Shown here one piece after another: positions 43,460 through 52,103 of a stretch of DNA of 64,000 bases. How positions within the stretch are numbered: the first letter of the stretch is position 1; the number at the start of each line of letters is the position of its first letter. The position numbers and the translations under genes are program-made. The notes beneath the pieces were generated by a model, which worked only from the letters and a program-made list of their open reading frames with translations, searched no databases and had not been told where the DNA came from. The stretch comes from Pseudomonadota bacterium (GTDB lineage: Bacteria; Bdellovibrionota; UBA1018; CAIMNF01): positions 1 through 64,000 of the forward strand of contig JAIXWV010000035.1 in assembly GCA_027491115.1 (NCBI GenBank). The letters run 5' to 3'.

Positions 43460-43504
43460 TATGCTCAGATTGTTATTGTTCCTCGGTTTGTTGGAGATGA
43501 AGTA
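43460..43504 (+). other. Signal-peptide-like mini-frame, remnant or leader peptide
   Basis: Fourteen codons, MLRLLLFLGLLEMK, behind AGGGGTTACT. It looks like a truncated signal peptide left by a deleted secreted-protein gene, or a leader peptide just before the sirtuin. Confidence 0.3.
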
Positions 43505-43524
43505 AAAAAGACTCAGGATTAAAC

Positions 43525-44214
43525 ATGAGAATAGTCGTACTAACGGGAGCCGGAATGAGCGCCGAGAGCGGAGTGATGACTTTTCGCGGAAACGGTGGTC
43601 TTTGGGAGAACCACCGAATCGAGGAGGTTGCCACGCCTGAGGCGTTTGCCCGGAACCCGGAGCTGGTCCTCACGTTTTTCAACCAACGGCGGGCGCAGCT
43701 CAATCAGGTAGCGCCGAATGCCGGCCACCTGGCTCTCGCAAAACTCGAAAAAGAACACGAGTTGAGGATCATCACTCAGAATGTGGACGATCTCCATGAA
43801 AGAGCGGGGAGTACGCAGGTCTTGCATCTTCACGGAAAGCTGAGAGAGGTGCGCTCAGTGCGTAACCCTGAAATGGTGCTCCCGTGGACAGGGGATCTGA
43901 ACTTGGGGGATACCGGACCGGACGGGGTCCAACTCAGACCCAACATCGTCTGGTTCGGCGAGGCCGTTCCCGCAATGGATGAAGCAGTGGAGATCGCGCG
44001 CACTGCGGATCACTTCCTGATCATCGGCACTTCGCTTCAGGTGTACCCTGCGGCCTCGCTGTATCGCTACATCGCACCTGGAATTCCGTGCACCTACATC
44101 GATCCGTCACCCAATCGTGACGGACTCGACGCAAGAGTTCGGGTCATCCCAAAGGGAGCAGGAGAAGGAGTGCCCGAGTGGATTCAGTTTTTGCGCGGAG
44201 ACGCCAGAAATTAA
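43525..44214 (+). CDS. cobB: Sirtuin NAD-dependent deacylase without zinc cysteines
   Basis: Removes acyl groups from protein lysines using NAD. Motifs: GAGMSAESGV at 8-17, FRGNGGLW, QNVDDLHERAG at 84-94, catalytic histidine in LHLHGKL near 103, IVWFGEAVP, and IGTSLQVYPAASL. The FFNQRR segment sits at the class III acyl-lysine pocket but lacks the usual Tyr of Y-x-x-R. The zinc-binding cysteines normally flanking the small lobe are absent; the corresponding loop REVRSVRNPEMVLPW has none. Such cysteine-less sirtuins are known, so activity is still plausible. A degenerate copy of its 3' end lies at 45165-45303. Confidence 0.9.
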   Translation: MRIVVLTGAGMSAESGVMTFRGNGGLWENHRIEEVATPEAFARNPELVLTFFNQRRAQLNQVAPNAGHLALAKLEKEHELRIITQNVDDLHERAGSTQVLHLHGKLREVRSVRNPEMVLPWTGDLNLGDTGPDGVQLRPNIVWFGEAVPAMDEAVEIARTADHFLIIGTSLQVYPAASLYRYIAPGIPCTYIDPSPNRDGLDARVRVIPKGAGEGVPEWIQFLRGDARN

Positions 44215-44425
44215 TCCAATAATTGACAGTCTTGAGTGATCGAGTCTTCTGGGGCAGCTTCAACCGCGCATTGTTCCGACTGGTCTTCCCACTCATCAGG
44301 GCAGAGTGGATCAAGGGGGGATGCGGACGACAACCTGAACGACGGTACTTGGTTAGAAAAATTTAGCGATACTTGCGACAATACCCGTGCCTTGTATTGT
44401 ATTTCGATTTGAAACACTTGCCCGG

Positions 44426-45106
44426 CTATTGCTTCAATAAAACAGCGCCCAAATCCAAAGGTCTTTTTTCAGCACTGCTAGCATCAAACAAGGATTCATC
44501 CACGTTTGGAGTGGAGGGATTATCTGCGTCTGCTACTTGCCCGAGCTGGAGACGCTGAGGCACCGAGGTAGCATCGACTTTTGCAATACTGAATTCCGTC
44601 GTTCCCGGAAGGGCAGAGCAACCTGAATTCGTTACGTCGTAATCGGTTTCGTCAACAGAAGAACCCACTCCTGCGCACTCTTGGACGAAACCAGCGCCAA
44701 GTGCGCTCGAGTTGAATTTGCGAATCTTCGCGGTACGGGTAGCGATGTCCAAGGCAAAAGCCCCGCTTACCGCCACTGACCCAGCTCCCTTTACTAGCAC
44801 CCCTGTGGCAGTGAGCTCCGCCTGTTTGGATCCACTGCATGATCCATCCCGTGATGTCCATATTGAAAATGTGCTGTTGAATTGATCTCCACTGATGGTG
44901 AGCAATTGCATCATGTCAAAATCGTCACTGGAATCCGAAGGTGTGTTGTTATCGTTAGTCGTACATTCCTGTCGCCAGGTACCAGCCATAGAGCCGATAT
45001 CAGCATCAGTACTGGTTGATGGTTTTGTGCATGAGGTCAGAACCAAGACCATCAGAGCTGAAGTAAGCCTTCTTTGATTCCACGGGGTAATTTCGAACAT
45101 ACCCAC
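44426..45106 (-). CDS. Lipoprotein, lipocalin-like possibly
   Basis: Lipobox LTSC (about residues 23-26) then TKPST. GTWRQECTTND near residue 42 and the following strand-rich segment recall the GxW start of lipocalin-like domains, but the likeness is weak. Five further cysteines are present. It sits between the sirtuin and its degenerate copy. Function unknown. Confidence 0.55.
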   Translation of the reverse strand: MGMFEITPWNQRRLTSALMVLVLTSCTKPSTSTDADIGSMAGTWRQECTTNDNNTPSDSSDDFDMMQLLTISGDQFNSTFSIWTSRDGSCSGSKQAELTATGVLVKGAGSVAVSGAFALDIATRTAKIRKFNSSALGAGFVQECAGVGSSVDETDYDVTNSGCSALPGTTEFSIAKVDATSVPQRLQLGQVADADNPSTPNVDESLFDASSAEKRPLDLGAVLLKQ

Positions 45107-45164
45107 TCATCGAATGAATCTGACACAAACTTAACGGGAGTGAAGGAGTCCTTTCCGTCGCACA

Positions 45165-45303
45165 CAAGCCTTTGGTTTTCAGCCTGAGTCAGGCGTATGG
45201 CCTCGCTACGTAGTTTCATCGACACTTCCTCGAACCGGAATAGTCTCGGTACAAGAGTACGGGTCATCGCCAAGAGCGCAGGAGAAGGGGTGTCCGAGTG
45301 GGT
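45165..45303 (+). pseudogene. Degenerate fragment of a second sirtuin gene (3' end)
   Basis: The plus strand at 45245-45300 aligns without gaps to the intact sirtuin end (44127-44182): it keeps CAAGAG, CGGGTCATC and GCAGGAGAAGG, and in frame it reads RVRVIAKSAGEGVSEW against RVRVIPKGAGEGVPEW. Weaker similarity (for example TCAGGCGTA...TGGCCTCGCT) extends to about 45165, with stops and a small deletion. No start or upstream part exists. The fragment ends where the convergent gene's stop begins. Confidence 0.75.
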
Positions 45304-47834
45304 CACTTCGCTTTCGGTTCAATCCCGTTGATTTCGCCTTCTTTCATGAGCTTCTTGAACGTGCCCTCGCCGAACTCGGAATCGACCTCACTCCGGATGA
45401 GTTTTTTCTCATCGCGGCAGCCTTTCTTCAATCGACGGAGAATCCCTGGCTTCTGGAGAGTCAGGTTGTAGACGGGGATATCGGTGTACTTGGTTTCCTT
45501 GGTGGGCGAGACCCGACCCCGACAGGTCACATCAATTTTTGGCTGATCCACGCTCTCAGACTTCTTACCCGGAGCTTCGATCGAGGCCGCCACATCGAAC
45601 AACTTGAGCGCGTTGAAGTCTTCGATCACTTTCGGATCTACTTTTGCGCGGCCATCTTCATGAAACCCACCCTTCACAGCATTCAGGTACATCTTCTTAC
45701 GTATTTCTGCGTTCGAACAAACGCGGCCATGAAGTTCTGGGTTAGATGAAGCCAGGCTCGGGCACTCTTCGTCGAAGAACTGATTGACCGAGCACTCGTA
45801 AAGGGCGCTGCTTTGAAAAGGGTTCATGTGTTTCCTGCAGCAATCTTTCAGGAGTGGATCTCCTTCCTCACACACCTCTCCATAAGAGCCAGAATAGGGG
45901 TACTCCGGACTCAGTGGGCCGACCGCTTTCGAGACCCCTTTCCTGACAAAAGATGATTCGGGAATCTGATACGTACCCGCACCATCTCCTAAATACGATC
46001 CGAACTGGGCCCGGATCTCTTCCATCATCAGGCGCTCCGCCTCGGATTTACGCATCTGAGCGAGCTCGTCTAGGGTCTTGGCGGTGTTGTTGTTGTTCCG
46101 GTTCGCCGTGCCCATCACATTGAGGTTGATTTTGGCATTTTTCAACGCCTCGTCCAATTGCTCGCGGGTTACCGGCTTGGCGAGCTTCAATTGGCTCATG
46201 TACCGATCCACCATGTCCTTGGCCTGGTCCTTGAGCGCCTGATTTCCCTGTTTGATGTTTTCGTAGTTGTTGTCGTTCACATCAGAGCAGGTGAGGATAT
46301 CCTGGGATTTTTGACCATCATGGATCCGGTATGCGCCCAAGGTAGCGTCATTCAAAGTGTAACCCTTCTGACAGTCACCCGAGAACTTATTCAGATCAAA
46401 GGTCGGGACGTTGTCAGGGAAGTACTCGCCCACTTCTGATTTGCTACCGACGGTCAGGCTACTAGTAGAGCAAATGATGCCAGATGGGTGAACATACTGT
46501 GTGGTGTGTACCTTGTCGAATGCCGTTGTCACCTGGTCAGCATCGAGTTTTGCGACTTCAGCTTTCACCTCGTTCTTACAGTGCTCAATGGCTTGATCCT
46601 TCAGATTTTGCAGAAGTTTATCGTTATCATAAGGTTGATCGCAAACCTTTCCGGAAACCTCCCCCAACCAATTTCCATCAACTGTGAGAACATTGATGTC
46701 GCAAGTTTCTCTCTTTTTGTCTTCTTTCGGGGTGTAGGTGTAGCAGGGGTCGGTACAAGTACAGTCGGCCCCGTTCCAGGCGGTAGGGTCGCCGTATTTG
46801 TTTACACATTTGGCTTTGAGTTCATCTTTGTGACCGGGATGTTTGAGTTTGATTTTACCGCAAAATTCGGGTTTTTCCTTGATTCGGGGAACCGGCGGGC
46901 AGTCACAAGAGGATTCTCGCCAGCTTCGGCGAGGGTCGATCTTGATCAACAACTCGCAATATTGCTTCTTGCGGTTGTACTCTCCGAGACCGATTTGCCC
47001 GAAATTTGGTCCACAGTCATGGAGCTTCTTTGTGTCATGACATTCGCAGGTGGTCAGATTGTACTCGTAGTACTTTCTCGAGTTAGGATCTGAATTCGGC
47101 TTCTCGCACTTGTCTTTTTCGGCGAGCCTTTCGTCGTTCGTCATCATTTTACCGTTCGCGCATGGTGTGACTTTTTTATCGTCAGTTTTACATTCGCAAA
47201 CTTCTTCGTTCCAAGTATGAGTTTTGAATTTGTCGTCACACTTCTTCTTTTCTTTTTCAAACTTATCCAAGGTCCAGTTCTTCTCGCCACAGAAGCGGGC
47301 GGTGTGGATTTCAAACTTCTTTTTCCCTGCCCCGAGTGATTCGAGCTCTTTGCCTTTGAGTTTAAATTTTTTATCGAACAGGCCTTTTTTTAAGACAGTG
47401 AAATCGCCATTGGGGTCGCCTTTAACCTTCATTTCGATGGCGACCATTTGCCCGTTGTTGTAATTAATCAGCTTGTACAATTTTGTTTTTTTGCCTTTGT
47501 CCTCTTGAATCGAGCCCGTAATGTATTTTCCAGAAGATCCTTCAATCCGTCCTTTCTTGAGAAGTTCCTTCAAGCATCGTTCAGCAGCTTCTGTGCTTGA
47601 AAACAGTGCGGTTTGTTTGGTGTCCTGTTTCTCTTCTGCGTCCGTCAGGTTTTCTGCTGCGCCCGAATTGTTGAGGAGTGGGTCGGCGACATCGTGAGCA
47701 TGGAGCAACGAAGCCATACCTTGATAATCACAAAGATCAACAGGCCGGGGGTTTTGTGCTTGGGCCGGTGCGATCCCTTGGAGCGACAAAGCGATCAACC
47801 AAGCGAATGTGACGATTGAATGAGAAACTTTCAT
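45303..47834 (-). CDS. Large secreted protein with four Cys-x-Cys repeats
   Basis: Signal peptide MKVSHSIVTFAWLIALSLQGIAPAQA. After a lysine-rich N-domain, residues about 180-360 contain four tandem modules of 40-48 residues sharing a start Cys-Gly/Ala, a second Cys after a charged helix (KKKC, EKDKC, KKQYC, LKAKC), and a closing W or Y then C-x-C (VCECK, TCECH, SCDCP, DCTCT). A central domain follows with further cysteines, then coiled-coil helices near 560-610 and a CCRKHMNPFQSSALYECS block. I know no family for the module. Secretion and extensive disulfides are likely; function unknown. Confidence 0.75.
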   Translation of the reverse strand: MKVSHSIVTFAWLIALSLQGIAPAQAQNPRPVDLCDYQGMASLLHAHDVADPLLNNSGAAENLTDAEEKQDTKQTALFSSTEAAERCLKELLKKGRIEGSSGKYITGSIQEDKGKKTKLYKLINYNNGQMVAIEMKVKGDPNGDFTVLKKGLFDKKFKLKGKELESLGAGKKKFEIHTARFCGEKNWTLDKFEKEKKKCDDKFKTHTWNEEVCECKTDDKKVTPCANGKMMTNDERLAEKDKCEKPNSDPNSRKYYEYNLTTCECHDTKKLHDCGPNFGQIGLGEYNRKKQYCELLIKIDPRRSWRESSCDCPPVPRIKEKPEFCGKIKLKHPGHKDELKAKCVNKYGDPTAWNGADCTCTDPCYTYTPKEDKKRETCDINVLTVDGNWLGEVSGKVCDQPYDNDKLLQNLKDQAIEHCKNEVKAEVAKLDADQVTTAFDKVHTTQYVHPSGIICSTSSLTVGSKSEVGEYFPDNVPTFDLNKFSGDCQKGYTLNDATLGAYRIHDGQKSQDILTCSDVNDNNYENIKQGNQALKDQAKDMVDRYMSQLKLAKPVTREQLDEALKNAKINLNVMGTANRNNNNTAKTLDELAQMRKSEAERLMMEEIRAQFGSYLGDGAGTYQIPESSFVRKGVSKAVGPLSPEYPYSGSYGEVCEEGDPLLKDCCRKHMNPFQSSALYECSVNQFFDEECPSLASSNPELHGRVCSNAEIRKKMYLNAVKGGFHEDGRAKVDPKVIEDFNALKLFDVAASIEAPGKKSESVDQPKIDVTCRGRVSPTKETKYTDIPVYNLTLQKPGILRRLKKGCRDEKKLIRSEVDSEFGEGTFKKLMKEGEINGIEPKAK

Positions 47835-47986
47835 GGATTTACCCCTTGAGTCGACAGGCTACAATTAAACCCGCCCCTGAATACTTAAAGTTTATCGGAT
47901 ACCACCATGATGTCATTTAGTTTTTTGCTTTATGGCAAAAACACCGTCAGAAGGTAAACGGATTCAGTTGTGTAGGAGCCCTGTCT

Positions 47987-50182
47987 CTATCCTGCACGTT
48001 CCAGAAGGGATGGCAGAAGGCTTTTGGGCAGAACCCGCACCCCCGCCCTGAGGGCCATCTCCATCAGCTCTGGCTCATCAAACCGACCCGTGACCAGGCA
48101 GGCTTGCCGTTCGAGCCCGAGCTCAGACAAGACCGATAACCCTTTGTTTTCAGGCTCATGGATGAAGTCTTGGTCCATGAGTACGAAGGTGCGCTCGAAG
48201 CCATCGAAATTCTTCGAGAAGTACTGTTTGAATGCGCGGAGGCTCTGGAACGACTGGATCGGGAATTTTGATGAGAGTTGGATGTTCCATGCCTCGTGAA
48301 TGAGTGGATCGTCATCGACAATGATGACTTGCTCCCATCCTGAAGTGAGGAAATCCCCTTGTATCGGGAGACCTGCATCTGCGCGGGGTAGGGTGATGCT
48401 CACCTCGGTTCCTGATCCAGGTGAGCTCTCCACCGAAATGGAACCTCCGGAAGCATCCGCCAATTGTTTGGCATGGTGAAATCCGATTCCTGACCCACCA
48501 GTCTTTCCGTGACTGAACCCTGCTTCACCTAGACGGAGAACGGTCTCCGGAGCCATTCCGACTCCGTGGTCCTTTATTTTCAATATGAACTCATCATCGG
48601 TGAGCGAATCCAGGCTGACCGAGATCTTCCCTGTGGAATCGATACCATGGGCTTCTTGAGCATTGTTGAGAAGATTGGACACCATCCGGGTGAATCCGGC
48701 TTTTGACCCAAAAAGCAACGTCAGTCGACCGGAAGGTGTTGATTTGAATTCGATCGAACAGGGTTGGTTCAATCCAGAGTATTCGACCCGCTTTTCGGCG
48801 ATGACAGCTTCAATGACCGAGTGAGGATGAAACAGAGATGTGTGTCGATCAGTGGATTCTCGTGCATCCGGAAGGTCAGCGTTCATCGGGCTACGATGGT
48901 GAAGGAGCGCATCCGCCACATCGCGGATACGACGAAGGGCTTGTTGGACGAGTTGGGGATCACTGCGAGTAACCCGTTCTTCCGATCCGACCAGGACTTC
49001 GAGAGTGGTCAGTGGAGACCTCAGATCGTGCGCCACCTGACGGGCCACCTCGAGCTCGATCTTGGCCCGTGCCACGAGCATGGCCTGTTGCTGATGGACA
49101 TCAATCCGTTCCAGGAGGGCTTGGAACTGCTTGGCCAACTCGGTGACTTCGTCCGCACCTTCGATTTCAATGCGGTTCAGAAGCGGAGAATCACGGTGAC
49201 TTTGCTCGATAAGACTATTGAGAAGGCGGATCCGCAGTGTGAATCTTTTGGCCAATCCGAACGCCACGCAAAGGGCGAGAAGCCCCCAGACCATTGCATA
49301 CCCAAGCCCTTTCAATAGCTCTTTCCGGATCCATTGATGGTGAGATTCATTCTTGATCATCAAAGAGAAGAGGTACTGGTGTCTCCCGGACCGTAGATCA
49401 CCGGATTTTCTGCACTGACCACAGTCGGGGTGTGAAGAGTCCACCCAATTGAGGAGCCGGGTTCCTTCTTTAGAATGAATCACCGTCCGGGTGCTCTGGA
49501 TCAGTTCAGGCAGTTTCACCCGTTCTGTTTCATAGCGGAACACCCCGCGCTCGAAACGGCCGAGGCTGGTTCCGTTCGGAGAGAGAATGTGGACTTCCAG
49601 GATTTCTGGATCGGAAGCCACCAGTTTCGAGAGGGCGGTTTCCATGAAGTCCGCTCTGAGTCCCGCATGCAAGAATCTACCCGTCGCCCGATGGAAGACG
49701 CTCAAGAATTTATAGGGTCTGATTTCAGGGTCCGGGGGAATCAACGGTGTGGAGAGGGGCATCTCTGGTCCTGACAAGAGCAAGCGGTACTCGTCTGAGA
49801 AGGAGTACAGATTCGGAATGAGTTCTGGGGCCTCGTTGGTGGAGCGGATGAACCGTCCAGAACGGTCGATGATGAAGAAGTGCGACATTCCGAGCTGCTT
49901 TGCTTTTTGAACCAGAAGATCTCTCGAAGGAAGACCTCGAAGATCGTCGTGCTTCAGGTGCTGCAGCGCAAGCCACATCTTCGCCTCTGCATCCCGCTCA
50001 AACTGAAGGATACTCGCTGACAGCAGGGACAGGGTGTGTTCGTACTTCTCGATCCGGGCGCTTCCACGAGCCTCGATTCTGCGGTCCGAGTGGATGCCGA
50101 TCGCAAGAAAGCCGATTCCACTCAAAACAGCCCCCAAAAGCAGGAACAGCTTGCCTTCGACACTTCTGAAGTAGCGCTTCAT
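47987..50182 (-). CDS. Hybrid sensor histidine kinase with C-terminal receiver
   Basis: Start at ATG 50182, overlapping the cupin_5 stop by 4 bases; the frame extends to 50224. Two membrane helices (LFLLLGAVLSGIGFLAIGI and AMVWGLLALCVAFGLA) bracket a periplasmic sensor of about 270 residues containing CGQCRK. A HAMP-like segment precedes the DHp helix VAHDLRSPLTTLEVL, with the phospho-histidine in VAHDL, and the ATPase blocks NLLNNAQEAHG, KDHGVGMAPE and GGSGIGFHHAK. The receiver has VDDDP but the expected acceptor strand reads FVLMDQDFIH, and the lysine sits in VLPKSL. No DNA-binding output. Signal unknown. Confidence 0.9.
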   Translation of the reverse strand: MKRYFRSVEGKLFLLLGAVLSGIGFLAIGIHSDRRIEARGSARIEKYEHTLSLLSASILQFERDAEAKMWLALQHLKHDDLRGLPSRDLLVQKAKQLGMSHFFIIDRSGRFIRSTNEAPELIPNLYSFSDEYRLLLSGPEMPLSTPLIPPDPEIRPYKFLSVFHRATGRFLHAGLRADFMETALSKLVASDPEILEVHILSPNGTSLGRFERGVFRYETERVKLPELIQSTRTVIHSKEGTRLLNWVDSSHPDCGQCRKSGDLRSGRHQYLFSLMIKNESHHQWIRKELLKGLGYAMVWGLLALCVAFGLAKRFTLRIRLLNSLIEQSHRDSPLLNRIEIEGADEVTELAKQFQALLERIDVHQQQAMLVARAKIELEVARQVAHDLRSPLTTLEVLVGSEERVTRSDPQLVQQALRRIRDVADALLHHRSPMNADLPDARESTDRHTSLFHPHSVIEAVIAEKRVEYSGLNQPCSIEFKSTPSGRLTLLFGSKAGFTRMVSNLLNNAQEAHGIDSTGKISVSLDSLTDDEFILKIKDHGVGMAPETVLRLGEAGFSHGKTGGSGIGFHHAKQLADASGGSISVESSPGSGTEVSITLPRADAGLPIQGDFLTSGWEQVIIVDDDPLIHEAWNIQLSSKFPIQSFQSLRAFKQYFSKNFDGFERTFVLMDQDFIHEPENKGLSVLSELGLERQACLVTGRFDEPELMEMALRAGVRVLPKSLLPSLLERAG

Positions 50183-50697
50183 TTGACGAACTCCTGCAGG
50201 TGTTGCTTCAAGTCCTCGGGCCAACGGGAGAACTCCGAGCGGGTCAGCATTTCGAAATCCCTGAAATCAAATCCAGGTGCGACAGTGGTTCCGACCAGTG
50301 AATAGCCGAAGGATCCTTCGACCCGTCGGGATGCCTGCCAAGACCCCGCAGGAATCACCGCTTGGGGCCGCTGTCCCTCCATGAGGTTGGAGCCAAGGTG
50401 GATCTTTTTGTGCGAGCCTGAAGAACCGATTTCATGGAGCTCGAGCGGATCGCCGAGGTAGAAGTGATAGATCTCATCCGACTGCAAACGGTGCAGCATG
50501 GAGTAGGAATCAGGTGTGACCAGGTAGTAAATTGAGCTGACCGTGGATCGCCGGCCCATCCAGAATTCGAGTTCTTGGCTTGAGAGAAACGTCCTGGCAA
50601 AGTAGCCACCCTCGGGCTCCAAGGGACGCAGGTCCAAGAGTCGAATGATGGTTGCAAGATCAATCGGAGGTGTCACGGGCTTGGCGATGGGATGCAT
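50179..50697 (-). CDS. Cupin_5 (DUF985) protein
   Basis: RmlC-like cupin of about 172 residues. DLRPLEPEGGYFARTF, STVSSIYYLVTPDSYSMLHR, and DEIYHFYLGDPLELHEI are the conserved blocks; SWQASRRVEGSFGYSLVGTTVAPGFDF closes the barrel. I start at ATG 50697 behind GAGGA; a GTG at 50712 is possible. Family function is undefined. Translational coupling to the histidine kinase gene suggests a shared condition of expression. Confidence 0.88.
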   Translation of the reverse strand: MHPIAKPVTPPIDLATIIRLLDLRPLEPEGGYFARTFLSSQELEFWMGRRSTVSSIYYLVTPDSYSMLHRLQSDEIYHFYLGDPLELHEIGSSGSHKKIHLGSNLMEGQRPQAVIPAGSWQASRRVEGSFGYSLVGTTVAPGFDFRDFEMLTRSEFSRWPEDLKQHLQEFVK

Positions 50698-50820
50698 GGT
50701 CTGATTCCTCACTCAGGGAGATGCAAACTTCGAGCCCCCTCAGGTCTGTTCCAGAGGACTTAAGACCCAGGATTTGTGGCCCCTACACGACAATTCCGAG
50801 GATTGTGGTAGGCTGAAGAC

Positions 50821-51297
50821 ATGTCCATTCAGACCTGCCTGCGATGCAAAGGGCCTTGTGTTCAACACAATCACGAAGGGGTAGCCATCGACCGGTGTTC
50901 GAGTTGCGGCGGGGCTTGGCTCGATCAGGGTGAGCTCGAGGCGATTGTCGAGTCTCGTGAGAATTCTCATCCGGCCTCTTTTGTACAGGAAACGTTGAAG
51001 CAAGGTCAGGCTGGTCTTCCGGAAGGATCGCAAAAGGACCTGGTGGCGTGCCCGAAATGCGCGATGAACATGAAGGTCGTCAATTACGCCTATGATTCTG
51101 GAGTGATCATCAACGTTTGCCAGAGCCATGGAATTTGGCTCGACCCCAAGGAACTCGAGCGGATCGAGGCTTACCGCGATCATTGGAAATCCGAAGCCAA
51201 CAAGCGTCGGGCAGAATGGTCCGAGCACATTCGCCCCGGGTCTACCGATGGCGCAACCGGAAGCGGACTCCTTCACTTTTTGAGAAGCCTCTTCTAA
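50821..51297 (+). CDS. Tandem TFIIB-type zinc-ribbon protein
   Basis: Two zf-TFIIB modules: residues 5-40 (TCLRCKG ... DRCSSCGGAWLDQGEL) and 75-110 (ACPKCAMNM ... NVCQSHGIWLDPKEL). The second has CQSH in place of the usual CxxC, so one zinc ligand may be His. A charged helix and a short hydrophobic tail (LLHFLRSLF) follow. These ribbons occur in small bacterial proteins of unknown role. A dyad-containing gap separates it from the ABC operon downstream. Confidence 0.85.
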   Translation: MSIQTCLRCKGPCVQHNHEGVAIDRCSSCGGAWLDQGELEAIVESRENSHPASFVQETLKQGQAGLPEGSQKDLVACPKCAMNMKVVNYAYDSGVIINVCQSHGIWLDPKELERIEAYRDHWKSEANKRRAEWSEHIRPGSTDGATGSGLLHFLRSLF

Positions 51298-51328
51298 GTC
51301 CGATAATAAAGATTATGTAAACTTATAC

Positions 51329-51349
51329 AAATGCAATCCGCTTGCATTT
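51329..51349. promoter_or_regulatory. Perfect dyad upstream of the ABC/opine operon, candidate operator
   Basis: AAATGCAA-N5-TTGCATTT, eight-base perfect arms, 16 bases before the ATG at 51366. The outer AAATG...CATTT half-sites and 21-base length resemble metal regulators of the Fur/Zur family, but the centre does not match a textbook site. Confidence 0.55.
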
Positions 51350-51365
51350 AAGTTCAACAAACCAT

Positions 51366-52100
51366 ATGTCTGAACGCATGATTCAGACCGAGTCCTTGTG
51401 CAAAGCCTTCAAAACCCGTGAGGGGGAAAAGCGTGCCGTCTCTGGCGTAAGCCTTTCGATTGCTACGGGTGAAATCTACTGTCTCCTGGGCGGAAATGGA
51501 GCCGGTAAGTCGACATTGGTGAACTTGTTGATGGGATTTCTTCCCCCGAGCTCAGGTGAGGCTCGAATTGACGGGATGTCAGTTCGAACCGGCATTCAAG
51601 AGATCAGAAAGCGGATCACCTACATTCCGGATCAGGTGAATCTTTATCCTGATCTGAGTGGTTTCGAGAATCTCGAGTTTTTCATTGGACTGTCGAAGCC
51701 GGAACTTTCTCGAGACACCGATTTACTCCTCCGATCCATGGAAGCGGCAGGGCTCCCGCAAAACTCGATTCACGAACCCGCTAGGACTTATTCAAAGGGT
51801 ATGCGGCAGAAGATCGGTGTCGCACTCTCCATAGCCAAGCAGTCCAAGATCCTGATTTTGGATGAACCCACCACCGGACTCGATCCGGTGTCTTCGAATG
51901 AATTTGCAAAGTTGATATTCGAACGCTCCCGCGAAAGTTCGGTAACAGTGCTCATGGTAACTCACGACCTTTTCAGAGCGAAACAGACCGGTGACCGGAT
52001 CGGGATCATGAAAAACGGGTGTTTGGTTCAGGAAGCGAAAACTTCAAACCTCACTCATGACGCGATCGAGCGTTTGTACCTCGATCATATGGCAGAGTGA
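51366..52100 (+). CDS. ABC transporter ATPase (NosF-like)
   Basis: Start at ATG 51366 (a later ATG at 51378 is possible). A stand-alone ATPase: Walker A LGGNGAGKSTL, Q-loop region YIPDQVNLYPDLSG, signature YSKGMRQKIG, Walker B ILILDEPTTGLDP and H-loop VTHDLF. The signature replaces LSGG by YSKG, which is common in ABC-2 type ATPases. It leads a tight operon with two DUF3526-like permeases and a CntM-like dehydrogenase, so it energises that transporter. Confidence 0.93.
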   Translation: MSERMIQTESLCKAFKTREGEKRAVSGVSLSIATGEIYCLLGGNGAGKSTLVNLLMGFLPPSSGEARIDGMSVRTGIQEIRKRITYIPDQVNLYPDLSGFENLEFFIGLSKPELSRDTDLLLRSMEAAGLPQNSIHEPARTYSKGMRQKIGVALSIAKQSKILILDEPTTGLDPVSSNEFAKLIFERSRESSVTVLMVTHDLFRAKQTGDRIGIMKNGCLVQEAKTSNLTHDAIERLYLDHMAE

Positions 52101-52103
52101 ACG

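Noticed and set aside
44211-44417. Minus-strand frame of 68 codons beside the sirtuin end
   Set aside because: GTG start without a ribosome site, overlaps the sirtuin stop, and shows no signal or domain. Likely chance.
45052-45306. Minus-strand frame of 84 codons at the sirtuin remnant
   Set aside because: It is the opposite strand of the degenerate sirtuin fragment and overlaps the lipoprotein start.
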